This document shows, in pieces, positions 24,991-36,880 of a DNA stretch of 64,000 bases. Under the pieces are notes generated by a model. The model ran no database searches and had not been told where the DNA came from. It worked only from the letters and a program-made list of their open reading frames with translations. A program made the position numbers and the translations under genes. How positions within the stretch are numbered: the stretch's first letter is position 1; every line of letters begins with the position of its first letter. Location: contig JAWWNJ010000178.1 of assembly GCA_037176885.1 (NCBI GenBank), positions 398,440 through 462,439 on the forward strand. The letters are read 5' to 3'. The stretch is from Favolaschia claudopus. Its lineage: Eukaryota; Basidiomycota; Agaricomycetes; Agaricales; Mycenaceae.

Positions 24991-27084
24991 GCCTTTCTAT
25001 ACCCTCCGTCCCCCAGCCTCTCGCTTGACGACAGTCTTGTCGTCGCTCGAATCGAGGGTTAGGGTTAGAAATTGTGTCGACCCTACAGTGTAGACCACCA
25101 TTTTCCGATCTCTCCTCGACAACTAGAACCTAGCGACACTCGGCGGGGGATGGGCAAGCATCTCACGCAGCTCCCCCTCTCACCCCTTCCGTCTCGCCTT
25201 CGTCATCGTCGAGCTTGAGGACGACATTTCCTCTTCATCATCTGGCGGTTATGACGAGACAATGCCGCCTTCACCCGGTCGTGGCCGAGTCCTACCTCGG
25301 CGTCGATGGTACCGGCTTGAGCATGAGCTGGATGAGAAGCTTAACGTTAGTAGCATAGCTCGGCAATACAAGTATGCACATATGGTCGTTTCTGCTTTTC
25401 ACCCGCTCACATGAGTCTTTTCTCCCGCTCTAGCGTTCTCCCTACGCCGCTAGCGGCGATACATACGCTATCCCGCTTTCTCGAGGTCTGCGCTGGATGT
25501 CATCGCTCCGCGTCTTTGTCGTTGACGACGGAGGGGTGCCTCCAGCCTTCACGTCAGACTGCTTCCCGTAGACTCCGCCCCTCACTGTCCATCGACACTT
25601 CCATATCTCTTTCCTTCTTCAACCCGCTCGCCCTTCCACGCATTCCACTCTCTCCTCGAGTCCACCCGCGCTGTCCTTATCTAACCCATCGATACTCACC
25701 CCTCCATCCTCCGGTACTTTCGACCCCCTTCCCTGCGCCAACGCTCGTCTACTTCAAAGTCGTATCACGGATTGCGTCGGTCAATGCCGTCTTCGTCTCT
25801 TCGGCTCCATCTTCTCGTCCACATCACCTTCGTCCTTATCCCGTCGCATCCCCGTCATCTCCATACGACAACGGCGAGTCTCGCATCCATGCGACGGGGC
25901 GGCGCCGACGGCAAAGACGTAGACGAGGGAGATACTCCTCATGTCGGACTCCTACGCGGCAGCGGCGCGTACGCGAAGTATCCATCCGTCTTGAATCTTC
26001 CATCTCAATGACGAGGGGTACCGTGATGCTCGGCTCGGCTCGGAGCGTGTCTGGCAAGGGACGTAGGTCTGATAGATCTGAGGAGGAGGAACAGAGAATG
26101 GAGGGAGGTCAGCCGTTTTTCGAGGGAGAAGACGGTGTGTGGTAAGGCGCAAGGGTACGGGCGGGGCAGCCACACCTTCTCGTCCAGCTGGATACGCACG
26201 ATCAGTCAGTTGTCCACGCTTTTCAATCTGAAGCTCAGCTCGGTTTGCTTATCTGGGAAATCGTCTCGCTAATACACATCGACGCCGACCTCTGCCCTGG
26301 CGCCCTCATTCTTCCGCGCCTCTTCCTCCCTCTCCCACCGCCACCCACGCCGCACCCTCCCCTCCTCCATCCTACTCCTCCTACGCTGCATCGACATTCA
26401 TCCTCCCTTGCCACGAAAGCGCTTCCGCCGCTCGCTGGAACTCGTCGTCGTTTCATCTCGTTTCGTTCCATTTCAATTCGTGACTCGCGGGCCTGGGCGG
26501 GGTACGCTTGGTTATGAATCTTTGGAACGCAGGCAGATGAGCAGGGTGCGGGAGGTGTAGGAGGGGGAGGAGGAGAACAGCGGGGAGGAAGGGGCGGGGG
26601 AGGAGGAAGAGACGGAGGAGGATGAAGTGATGGATGGTGTGGGGATATGGAGTTGGCTGGAGGAGCGGGGGTAGGATGGGAGAGTGCGCGTCAGAGTGTA
26701 TGCAGATCATGAGGAAGGGAGGGGCGGGCCGGGCAGATCAGGACGAAGAGATTGGCATCCGCCAGGTCGTTGTCGAGCCAACCGTGTATGACCTCCGAGC
26801 AGCACTCGGCTCGTCTTCTCGTCAGAGCGTCAGTCCCCTGACTCCTCTGCGGCTCCACGATCCGTTTTGCTTACTTTTCTTTCAGGTCGCTTCCGCTTTT
26901 GAGTTAAACATCGACGTCGAAGCCGGGATGCGGGCGAGGTTTCTGCCCTATTGATACGCATCTCGTCACCCACCGCGGTACTCCTCACCCGAGAGTCAGT
27001 ACCGGCGCACCAAGGAGCTACTGCTGTGGTGGATCTTCGACGGCATCGGCGCGGGATGCCGGTGATCTTGTTTTGAATGCGACG

Positions 27085-27370
27085 GCACGGCTTTGAAGGT
27101 GAAGCGGTTGGTGGTCAGTCGGGCAGGAGTGGTTAGAGGAAGCGGACGGGATGCTTGGGCGGGGAGGATCGATCCTTGGGTCGGCGCTGGTGAGGTTGAC
27201 GAGGATGGAGGGCTCAATAGGAAGGAGGGCGGGAAGCTGGTGGATGTGTCTGCGTACGACGAGGAGGTCGGTCCATGCGTGGCGGATGTGGTCGAATGGG
27301 ATGGTAAGCTACTCTAGATCTCTTCGGCATCGTGAAAGCGGCCTGACGCCGTATTGCAGATAGAGCTGAT
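27085..27370. repeat. Direct repeat copy 1
   Basis: Shares with 28185-28450 an ordered set of blocks: GGTGAAGCGGTTGGTGG-like, then GGATCGATCCTTGGGTCGGC, then GACGAGGATGGA, then GGGATGGTAAGC, then CCGTATTGCAG. The last two look like a splice donor and acceptor. Confidence 0.65.
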
Positions 27371-28184
27371 TGCTCGGGGGTGGATGGAAGGAACTTTGCT
27401 CCCCCCTCATTGCCTCCATTTCGAGCTCAGGTGTATTCCAAGCTAGACCTCTTTCCGCTTTACTTTTACCATGACCTCGAAGAAGTTGATGTGGGCGAGG
27501 GTGTGCCTCCGTGCCTCTTCTAACGATGACGCCCGCCTCGTCGCTTCCCTATTGTTACTCCGGAGCACCAACGCTCGGCGTAAATGCTTTCGCTATCCGT
27601 TGACACCTCCCCCTTCCACGTCTCTCATTCTCCCACGCCGCTTCCTCCTTTCTCGCCTCTACCTCTTTCCTCCACCCACGCTGCAGCGAAATCCGCCCTC
27701 CATTGCAATGCGTTTCCGCGACAAGACATCTGTCGCGTGAAACCGCCGTCGTATCGTCTCGTTTCGCGGCGGGGCGGGTCCCTTGGGCTTGGAAACGCAG
27801 GCTGATGTGGAGCATACGGGAATGCGGTACAGAGAGCTGAAGGGGGGGAGGACGATGGGGCGAGGCGCTCGGGGATGATGAAGGGACGGAGAGGCAATGT
27901 GGGGCTTGCTGGAGGGGAGGTAGAAGGGGTACACGTATACTTGAAGGCGCGTCAGGCTGTATGCGGAAGACGAGGGAGGAGAGGGGTGGAGTGGGTAGAA
28001 TGCGGGCGAGGTTTTCTTGATGCTGATAACCGCCTCGCCGCCTCCGAGTGCCGTACCATCCACCTCGGAGAGCGCTGTTTAGTGGCGCACACAGCAGCTC
28101 ATTTCCGTATCCTGCCCGCTGGGCGCATTATCGACGCGGAACGTTACATCTCGAGGGTTTCAGGAATCTTGTCTTCAATATGTA

Positions 28185-28450
28185 ATGCCGCTGAGGGTGA
28201 GGCGGTTGGCGGTTGGTAGTCGGTGGTGGGGCAAGTGGGGCGAGGAAGGAGGAAGAATTTTTGGTGGAGAGGAAGGATCGATCCTTGGGTCGGCGCTGGT
28301 GCGATTAACGAGGATGGACAGATACTATGAGGAGGAGGATGTCCATCTCTGCGCGGAGGATGTGGGAATGGGATGGTAAGCGCCTCTCGTCTGCAGTGTG
28401 AAAGGCGACTGACACCGTATTACAGAAGGAGCTAGTTATTCGGTAGGAGA
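28185..28450. repeat. Direct repeat copy 2
   Basis: Counterpart of 27085-27370 with the same block order, including an exact GGATCGATCCTTGGGTCGGC and the donor/acceptor-like pair GGGATGGTAAGC and CGTATTACAG. Confidence 0.65.
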
Positions 28451-28915
28451 TAGAAGCAAGATTCGGCTCAGGCGTGTTCCAAATCAGACGCAGGCGTGCG
28501 TTATCGCCCCGGACGTTGGTGAAGCAATGGCTTTACAGCTACTGAGACTACCCGGTAGCCTCCGCCGCTGCATTCTTTTTCTGTCCCGTGATAGTGATAC
28601 GTCCATCACTCAGAATCATTGCACGCGTAAGAAATTAAAGAATACATAGTCCCTCTTCCCGTCGAAGACCTTCGTTCTTATCGACGACAGCAGGTGAGGG
28701 CCGGGGCCGTGACGCTGCGTACTTGTCTTACGACTGTATCGTTGTAAGTCATCCATATGGGATGGTTACTAACAGGCTGTGTCATTCCGTTGGAGTATTT
28801 CCTGCCGTATAAAGTCCAGAGTCTTGGGCTATCCAAGGCTGTGTGTGGTCCGTGCGTGCAAAGCTGTTAAGGTGATAAATGATAAATTGAGACTTTCGCA
28901 TGCAGTGGCTCCCAG
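28451..28915. other. Region upstream of the ARM-like gene
   Basis: About 460 bp between the repeat field and the first exon. It should hold the promoter. No TATA box is convincing and nothing else is seen. Confidence 0.4.
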
Positions 28916-31900
28916 GTGTCTTCTCCTTTCCGTCATCCAGCCATGCTCTCGCTCCGCTTTCAAGAGTCATCTCCCAGTTTGCTGAGCTACTGGTCAGATA
29001 ACATGTCTGTTGGGCCGAACCTACCCCTTCATGCCCTTAGCAAGCCAGCAATACGGTACCTGTACCAATCACAGGTCAAAAAATTCATGAAGGCAATCGA
29101 GAATCGCCCACTTTCCGAGGAAATGATGGCAATATTCGAAAGCTATCTCGGGTATGTGTTGTTGCCGTTCTAGCCATCCTTTCTCTTTGAATATTCCAGT
29201 TACAAATACATATCTTCAGCAACAAAGTGCATGATCGTAGATCATCTCTCTCACAGGCTGCAATTACTGGGGGTGCATGACTGTTTGAGCGCAATGGAGT
29301 TGGTCTGTCGGTGTTCACCCAGTCTCGTGGAAGCTATGGAGTCTGCCAGTGCCTTCAATAGTCCACTCAGTCTTTCCGTCTCTGTCTTCCAAGATATTGC
29401 CCCCAGCAAGTTGCAGGATTGGGTCACGGAAAATCAGACACCAAATGTTTTGAAGGCTCTGGAATATTTCTCGTAATCCTTGAATCCCGTGGTGTCAAAC
29501 ACTCTCTGACTGTCTCCAGCTTCACATACCGACACTGTCTTCCAGCGCATGGTCGGCCACCAATCATACATAATATTTTGGAGAAGCTTCGTCTCCTTCC
29601 AGATGATTGCCTACTTTCGTTTGCAAGCAATGGTCTTTCACTTATACAGAACATTCACGACTTTTCCGCACGTACTGCGGCATTCGTGGCCATATTTCAA
29701 CGCGCATCGGCTCAAGATTCACCTCCTGTAATACGAGATCTCACTCTGGATCTCTTTACTTTCTACATAGGGTAATGTGATTTTCGGCTTCCATTCTTCA
29801 TGAGCTCACCGTGGATGGCAGAAGTCGTCCAGACTTTGCCAGGCAGGTGCTTGACGTGATTTCAAGTGTTGGATTTAGGGATCAGACAAATAGCTTGATA
29901 ATGAAATCCCTCGCAGTTGACCGAAATCTCATACCAGATCTTCTGCGAAACCCGGCATGTACATATGAAATGTGTGCGGCATTGGAAAGACTTGCTCCAA
30001 CACATGCCGCTTCGGTCATCATACTAGAACTGGAGCTACATCTCATTCTCATCAAGCTGTTATTGTAAGTACCACAGAATATATGATTTGTGGAACCTGA
30101 AATTTGGTCAGAGAACCCATTGACACCATTATCCAATGCGCAGTAGTCCGAGTTCTTCACCAGATTTGCATCTGGGAGGCAGGGGCCGAAGCTGTTGCAT
30201 TGAAGAGTAACATGCTCCAAGTGGCCGAGAAGCTCCTCGGGTCTGAGGACACGTCTCGTGAAACGTCTGATTGGCTGCACGCCATTGCCCAACACAAATC
30301 AACTTACCATGCAATTCTCTCCCCTGACCTTATCAGACTGCTTTTTCTACTTTTGAGGTGAGAATGATGCTGTCAACCGGGCTAAGCCGCATGGAACCCA
30401 AAATTTATATATTCCAGTGACACAACATTTGCCATCACTCGATGTGCTGCACTCAGAGCTCTTCAGCAGATGTGCATCTGGGAGGCAGGCGCTGAAGCTG
30501 TTGCATTAGAGAGTGGCATGAACACATATACAACCCAGGAGGTGCTTAAATCACCGGACACTGCTGTTGCGCTGTGTAATTGGCTAGAGGTCGTTGCACA
30601 CCGGCAGCACAAAGCAACAATGTATCCTTCGATTCTGTCAGTTGAACTGTTCCAATCGCTTGTTAAACTTCTGAGGTGCGGATATCTTATCACTCAATTC
30701 AGTTGTATGGAATGCAAAATTCACGTGTTTCGATGATAGAACACCTGTCATGAGTCAATGTGCAGCACTCCGAGTTCTACACCGGATTTGCACCTGGGAC
30801 AAAGGTGTTCTAGCTGTTGTAATCGAGTGTAACATACCCCGAACAGCCAAGAGGCTCCTTACATCACAGGACACCGCCATTGTGACCTGTCATTGGCTGC
30901 AGGCAATTGCACAGCATAGCTCAACATATCATTCAATTCTTTCAGCTGAACTGATCAAACAGCTTTTTCAGCTTTTAAGGTGTGAATGTGTTGAGTATCA
31001 CTTGACTGAACTGTTATGAAACACTTGTTTCAGATTCTCTAATACAACCACTGCAATATCTCAATGCGCAGCCCTCCAAGTTCTTCACCAGATTTGTGTC
31101 TGGGCTGAAGGCGCTGAAGCTGTTGTATTCCAGAGTTGCATGCTGGACACCTCTACAACTATACAGCTTCTCAGTTCAGAGCACACCATCGTTGCGGTCT
31201 GTGATTGGCTGCAGGCCATTGCACAGCACAAATCAACATATCATTCAATTCTCTCAGCTGAACTCATCAAACAGCTTTTGAGGTGTGAATGTGTTATCAC
31301 CTGACATAGTCTAGTTATGAAACCCCTGTTTCAGACATACAGCCACTGCCAACTCTCAGCACGCAGCCCTTCGAGTTCTTCACCAGATTTGCATCTGGTC
31401 TTATGGCGCTGAAGCTGTTGTATTTGAGTGTACCATGCTCCGAACAGCCAAGAAGCTTCTCAGGTCCCAAGATACCTCTCCCAACATGTATAATTGGTTG
31501 TATGCTATTGCCCAGCACAAATCAACATACCATGCAATTCTCTCCCCTGATCTTATCGAACTGCTGATTGGGCTTTCAAGGTGAGGGTTAACCAATTAGG
31601 TTCTTCCAGACACTGATGGCTGCAAACCTGTCCCATAGCAAAGATGGATTGACAGATTCTCATAATGAAACATCCCTGTCGACTCTGATCCTCAGAGAGG
31701 TTGCAAGATGGCCGGATGGCGCAAAAGCCATCACACGAGTCATCAGTTCTATTTCGCATGCTGACAGCCATCACCAAGAAGACTCTGCATACACACTCAT
31801 CACCCATCTTGCCAGGTGCTCCCCTTCAAAATTCAATGCCATCTTGAATGCAACAGTTTCCCAACACCTAGTTCAGTCTTTCTTCGCGGCAGCATTTTCG

Positions 31901-32101
31901 AGTCAGCATAGCCTTGTTGAGAAGGCGGCATATGTGTTGAGGTCACTTTGCCTGATGCCCAACTGCTGGGAAGTTGTTGGTTTTACTGGGCTTCTGGGCT
32001 GTCTCCCAAAGTTAATACAGCTGGTTGATCAGGATGAAGATGTAAATGCATGCATTGTCTTGATGGTTCAACTTGGCCAACAGAAAGGAGCAGCAGCCTG
32101 A
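28916..32101 (+). CDS. Armadillo/HEAT-like repeat protein with five tandem duplicate exons
   Basis: Exons: 28916-29151, 29200-29472, 29520-29771, 29822-30064, 30112-30357, 30418-30675, 30740-30979, 31034-31282, 31335-31580 and 31639-32101 (2,706 nt, 901 aa). The N-terminus (LLSYWSDN, LHALSKPAIRYLYQSQ, YLGYKYISSATK) matches the head of an ARM-repeat family expanded in mycenoid agarics, as far as I recall it. Exons 5-9 are mutually similar. Each encodes about 82 residues with a core such as CAALRVLHQICIWEAGAEAV, a WL-AIAQHKSTYH-ILS centre and an LLR end, and each is bounded by phase-2 introns. The last exon returns to ARM-like sequence (EVARWPDGAKAITRVISS). ARM repeats form helical scaffolds for protein binding; the partner is unknown. 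The start at 28916 is the first Met in frame. Confidence 0.78.
30112..31580 (+). repeat. Five tandemly duplicated exons with their introns
   Basis: Repeat units start at exons 5, 6, 7, 8 and 9 of the ARM-like gene. Exon lengths are 246, 258, 240, 249 and 246 nt, all multiples of three and symmetrical phase 2-2. The introns between them (54-64 nt) also resemble each other, for example GTGTGAATGTGTT starts both intron 7 and intron 8. Confidence 0.8.
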
Positions 32102-33084
32102 GCCCACATTCATACAAGTGGTTTGGAGGGATCACAGTGGGACATGAACATTTTTATGATACAGATATTACATAGGATTCTATCCATATGACATAAGTAC
32201 AAAGTACGGCCAAATACTGATGTTGTGGGCATTCCAAAAGAGAAAAATGAAAAAATCCCAAAAAGGAAGGAGGAAGTGGAAAGGAAAAGAGCGAGAGAAT
32301 AATCTCATCTGTAGTTCAGAGGATAGGCTGAGAGGCTTTCTGTAGTCAAATTTTGGGTGCTAGAATGTCCAATAAAATTTTCTCCGCCTGCGGCGCGCTA
32401 TCTATGATTTGTGCGCACTAGGCACGTGCTCGACCCCAATACTGCCAAAAATTGCCCGATTTGATTATTTTGGACCGTCGGCAGCCGCCGATGTCAAATA
32501 GTGAATCCCAAAAAGGTTTATTCGCGCCGGCAAACAGCGAAAGTCACGCAAGTCACTGTGTGTGACATCCGATCAAACCCATCATCCCAAATCGAATTGT
32601 GTTGCTGAAGGTTCCCGAGCAAGATTGAGAGCTCAGAAAAGGTTCCAGGTGAGTCTAAACAGACACCAGCAGCTGGCGGTATTTTATAAAAAACACGCTA
32701 GTTACCAATTCATGAGTTTTTAAAAAAAACCAGTCGCTTACCGGGAGTTTTTTATAAAAGACTACAAGAGCCTTCAGCTCCCTATAATAGGCGTTGCCGT
32801 CGTCGATGAGAGTGTGATCGCTGTGTGCACAGCGATCAAGCATGCTGATCGTCGTGCATGGTGAAGAGCAAGACAATGTTGTTCGTATCAGTGTTGGGAC
32901 TGTTGCGCCATCGGTGTTGCCTTTTGTTAGAAAGCAAAGACGTCCCGTTTAGGCTAATCAGCCGTCCCGATTAAGTAGCTTTAGGGACAGAGTATTTTCA
33001 GATAACTATGTGGATTCAAACGTCTACGCGGTCACTACATACCACAATCGACAGGGAATACATAAGAGAATCAAACTACGAAGG
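32102..33084. other. Intergenic AT-richer DNA between ARM-like gene and KDZ transposase
   Basis: No coding frame is supported. It contains a short inverted repeat (annotated separately) and AT-rich runs. It may include the 3' terminal part of the KDZ element, but no matching terminal inverted repeat was found upstream of 36725. Confidence 0.4.
32682..32759. repeat. AT-rich inverted repeat
   Basis: TTTTATAAAAAAC at 32682-32694 is the exact inverse of GTTTTTTATAAAA at 32747-32759. The intervening 52 bp also contain a loose direct repeat around GTTACC and CTTACC. Confidence 0.6.
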
Positions 33085-36000
33085 CTAAGCGTCCGGAAGA
33101 AGAGACTTTTCTACTAAGCGAGCAGAGACTATAGCCGCATCTCTGGGAGCAGCAGGCACCGGCTGAAACGATTCGTCATCGCTGTGAGTCCCATCGTCCT
33201 CACTGTCGTCCTCCACACTCTCCGCAGCCCGTTGCCTCAGGTCCGCCACTCCCTCTCGACCCATTGAGATCCACCGCGCGACATCCGCCCAATCGGACTC
33301 GAAGCGCCTCTTCATCGCCTCTTGAATGCTTGCCTGCCTCTCCATGTACGCACTGAGTCCCTCCTTCACCCCTGCATCTGTGATATCGTCCCGACCCTGC
33401 AGTCCCCGCCACCAGCCCGCCTTCCAGTCCAAAAAGACAAGGATCCGCCGCATCTCTTCTTCGAGCAAATCGACCTCTTCTCTCCACCGGTGTGCTCGCG
33501 CCCGAGTCTTTGCCCACTCGACACGGAGACTCTCATTTGTAGCCCTCGCCGCTGCCTCCTCGCTCGTCGCCGCTGCCGCCGCAAGTGTGGTCATTCCCGT
33601 TCTCCAAATCCAAGACATCTCTCTCGGTTCTTTCGACTGCCCCTCCGTCCTAGCGCGTTTCTTCCCTTTCCGCTTCTCGGGGTCACTGAACAGCGCCCGA
33701 GGCATTCCTCGAATGTCCTCAGGATGCAGCTCCTTCAGCACCAGGCTCCACCGAGTCTCACGAAGGGCAGGAGCTAAGCTAGCTATAGCCTTCCGTGCCG
33801 CGCGGTACTCGTCGGCCTCTCGTCGAATGCGCTCGTCAAGAACCTCGATTGTAACCTTCGATCGCGTTGATCGCCCGACGCCAAACACATTCTGGTCCTT
33901 GAATTTGTAGAGGTGCGTGCGCACGAGAAGGAGTCGCCGCACCTCCTCGAGGGCCTCGTGCGCGCGCGCCTCTCGCATGTCGAACTCGTAGCGGGAGTGG
34001 GAGTCTTTGGGGGTGAATGCGGGGGTCCGGGCTTGCTTCGACGGTAGCCACAACTCTATTCTTTCCACTGCCACCCCTGCCGTCGGCTGTGACTTCGCAG
34101 CATCCGCACGCGCCCGATCTTCCGCCTCTCGCAGCCGAGTGACTTCGGGCTGGAACTCCGTCTGAGTCTTGATCCAAGTGGCAATCTTGCGAGCCAGCTT
34201 GTTACGGCGCTCAAGCATGGTGGTCTTCTGTCCCTGGGAGGCGTGAGTCTTGAGCGCCGCATAGTCTGATCCCAAATCCCGCTGCTGCGACTCCAACCGC
34301 AAACCCATCTCTATCATCTCGGACGCATGGAGATCTCCTCGCACGTCGTCTGCAGCGTCGCCTGCGCGTGCACCCTCTGCCTCTTTCGCAATCCGACCCC
34401 GCACCGCATCCAGACTCGCATGCTTCTCCTTCACATTGAAGGGATTGGGCTTCCTGTCGTCAGCCTCCCAGGCCTCCATCGCCGTCCTCCACTCCTTCAC
34501 AATCTCTGAGGGCAACGACGCCTCCATCTCCACCAACTCCTCCTCCTTCTCCACCATCTCTGCCACCGCCTTCTGGACACGACTGAGCATCACCCGACCG
34601 AGGGCGATGACTTTCTTGTGATTCCAGTCATTGAAATGGTCGTCGATGGTATCTCTGCGTGCTCCTGGTCCCATCTCCTTCGTACTCGTCGCCAGCGGGT
34701 TTGCGTTTGCCCATCCGCGCTCTGGAGCTTCCCCGTCCGTCTGACCCACGTACGGCGTTAGATTGAAGGAATATCGGATATTGCACTCCTCGATGTGGGC
34801 GGGGAGGTGGAACTTTGGGACGAGGAACATCCAGCGACGATATCCCGTCCCTGCGCGGGGGTGGAGGTCGGATTGATACTTCAAGAGACGAGGCCAGAGG
34901 TTGATGGACCACTGGCAGACGATATCGTACGAGAGTACGATCATCATGAGCTCGTCGTAGTTCGCGAGGCTCTTCCACAACATCCAGTCCATATTGATGT
35001 AACTGACAAGTACGATTAGTTTAATATAGACCAAGATACCGCAAAACAACATACCGTTCCCCCTTTTGTAAGTCCCCTACGCCGTTCGGACGTTTCATAT
35101 TGTGACGAGCGCAGTCCACCGTGCCGATGCCTGACGACGCGGTACCCTTGGATTCGCGATTGGGCTGGTTGACTGCGTCATGGGAAACACAGGTGCTCTT
35201 CTGAGTCCGATCATGAGTATGGTTTCTGAAGAGAAGAAAATTATCGTACCTCTTGTTCCTTATCCCAATGAGCACGTACGTGCTCCATGTACTCCTTCAC
35301 CTCGCTGAAGAACGCCGCACCCTCGTTCAGACCGGGATCAGCATCCTCGGACGATACCGACTTCCGCTCCATCCGAAAATTGGCGTCCATCGCAAAGTAC
35401 CCCGCATACAGAAATTTCTTGTCGAGAGGCGCCAACCTCCAGTCACCACCGGAGGGAAGGTTCTTGCCGGGTTGCGGGCATGCAGGGCAAAGCAAGGCGC
35501 ATGCGCCAGCCTCGATGTTCCGTACACCGCCAGCAAGATGGGCGCGACCAAAGCGCTTGAGCATCTGCAGACGGCGCCATTCACGGGTCATGCGCCCAAA
35601 CTCCCTATAGCGATCCTACTTTTGGGTGAGCAAATATGTAATCAAGAAGAGATAGCGGGCTCACCCGTGGCTGAAAGTTACCGGTGTTGTTTGTCTCACG
35701 CGCCAATGCATTGTAGAACTCGTAAGGCGATGATTTCGATTCAAATGAATGTTTGTGAAAGTAGCGAAGTACTCGAAAAGTGGCGGCGGAGGAAGGGCGA
35801 AGAGTCGTCGCAGGGTAAAGCCGGAGGCAAAGCAGCTGAACCGGGGGCGATTGAGCATGCCCGCAAGTGCAGAAGTCGATGTAGACCTCGTGTATTCCGT
35901 TGATGTCGATGACACAGAAAGTGGATTTGCTGGCGTTAGCGACATCGTCTGGTGTGCGCTTGAGAGTTCCGGGACAGGGCTCGCCACGGCGATGACCGAG

Positions 36001-36725
36001 CTGGATTCGCAATCCGATGTGTGTAAGCGTCGAGCGTACGAAGTGGGTGGCAGACCAAGTCTGGCTCTCGTCAGTTAGTGAAAGATCACTCCAGGGTGTT
36101 AACGGCGCACCTCTATGACATGAAAAGGATTGTCGGCGTGAAGATCCACCATACATTGCGCGCAGAACAATGCATCCGTGAAGCATTCTCGACAACGATG
36201 CTCCTGCTTCCCAAATGCACCGCAGTGCGCGCATTTCGATTGCTTGATATAATCTCCGCGCCCCTCACACCGTACCAGCTCGTCCAAGAACTCCTCCTGG
36301 TCAAGCCGCGCCCACATATTCAAAGGACGGTCCTTTCGTGGAGATACCGTCAAAATATATTCCAATGCAAACAAAAACATCAAACGTACCGATTCGCGTG
36401 CTTCACGGGGTCCTGAGTCCACTGGATGACCATCATCGAAGGCGAAAAACTCCTCGTCATTGGGAATTTGGTCCTCCATTGACCCGAAGACGAAATCCGG
36501 CGCGACATCAGGCACGAGATAGTCCGGCATTGGGGAATGCTGGCGCGGACGCTTTGTAGGCGATGATTGAATGTCGACGTATTTGCTGGAGTGCAGCGTT
36601 CGGCTTCCCACGCGGACAGTGCTGTCTACTCGCATAGGCTGCATTGCTGGCACCGACTCTTCATCCTCGCTGTCCGAGTTAGGAACCCGAGTCACGGATA
36701 CTGAGGTGAAACGAGACTTGGGCAT
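33085..36725 (-). CDS. KDZ-family (Kyakuja-Dileera-Zisupton) DNA transposase, six exons
   Basis: Exons: 36725-36390, 36332-36111, 36060-35665, 35615-35250, 35200-35055 and 35002-33085 (3,384 nt, 1,127 aa, one frame). Exon 2 carries the CxC-type cysteine cluster that precedes KDZ domains (CAHCGAFGKQEHRCRECF, then FCAQCMVDLHADNPFHVIE). Exon 3 has FCTCGH and the conserved FEFYNAL-like, NNTGNF region. The catalytic part shows FAMDANFRM, GVGDLQKGERY, LSYDIVCQW and a Glu in TDGEAPERGWAN, consistent with an intact Asp/Asp/Glu centre. A long helical Glu/Arg-rich C-terminus follows. KDZ enzymes mobilise large TIR elements and are abundant in agarics. No stop or frameshift was found, so it may be active. 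Element ends were not located. An F-box-like gene starts divergently 156 bp away. Confidence 0.88.
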
Positions 36726-36880
36726 GGCCAGGAGGAGCAGAGGAGAGGAAGAGCCGGCGTTGCAGCAACGCTGAGACGACTTTGAGAAACGGTGTGATGA
36801 GGGAGAGGAGGAGCACTGATGGGTATCAAGTCATCAACAAAGTCCCAATTTGGAAATAATTCCTTTCTCATCGCACCTCC

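Larger units (their letters stand above)
24991..28450. repeat. GC-rich repeat field with tandem and dispersed copies
   Basis: A second copy of the family at 10.0-12.0 kb starts here: an inverted AGTCTTGT core at about 25027-25045, AGGGTTAGGGTTAG at 25055-25068, then GTCGTCGAGCTTGAGGACGA. Further on, a unit of roughly 1.1 kb seems present twice (about 26220-27370 and 27560-28450). The best-preserved parts are the paired blocks annotated separately. Open frames up to 244 codons are Pro/Arg/Ser-rich, overlap frames on the other strand and lack domains, so none is called. Confidence 0.45.

Noticed and set aside
25411..26145. 244-codon plus-strand open frame
   Set aside because: Composition-driven: Ser/Pro/Arg-rich, overlapped by minus-strand frames, inside a repeat field, no start context or splice logic.
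33322..33910. Plus-strand frames of 150-194 codons opposite the KDZ gene
   Set aside because: They are shadows of the GC-rich helical C-terminus of the transposase on the other strand.
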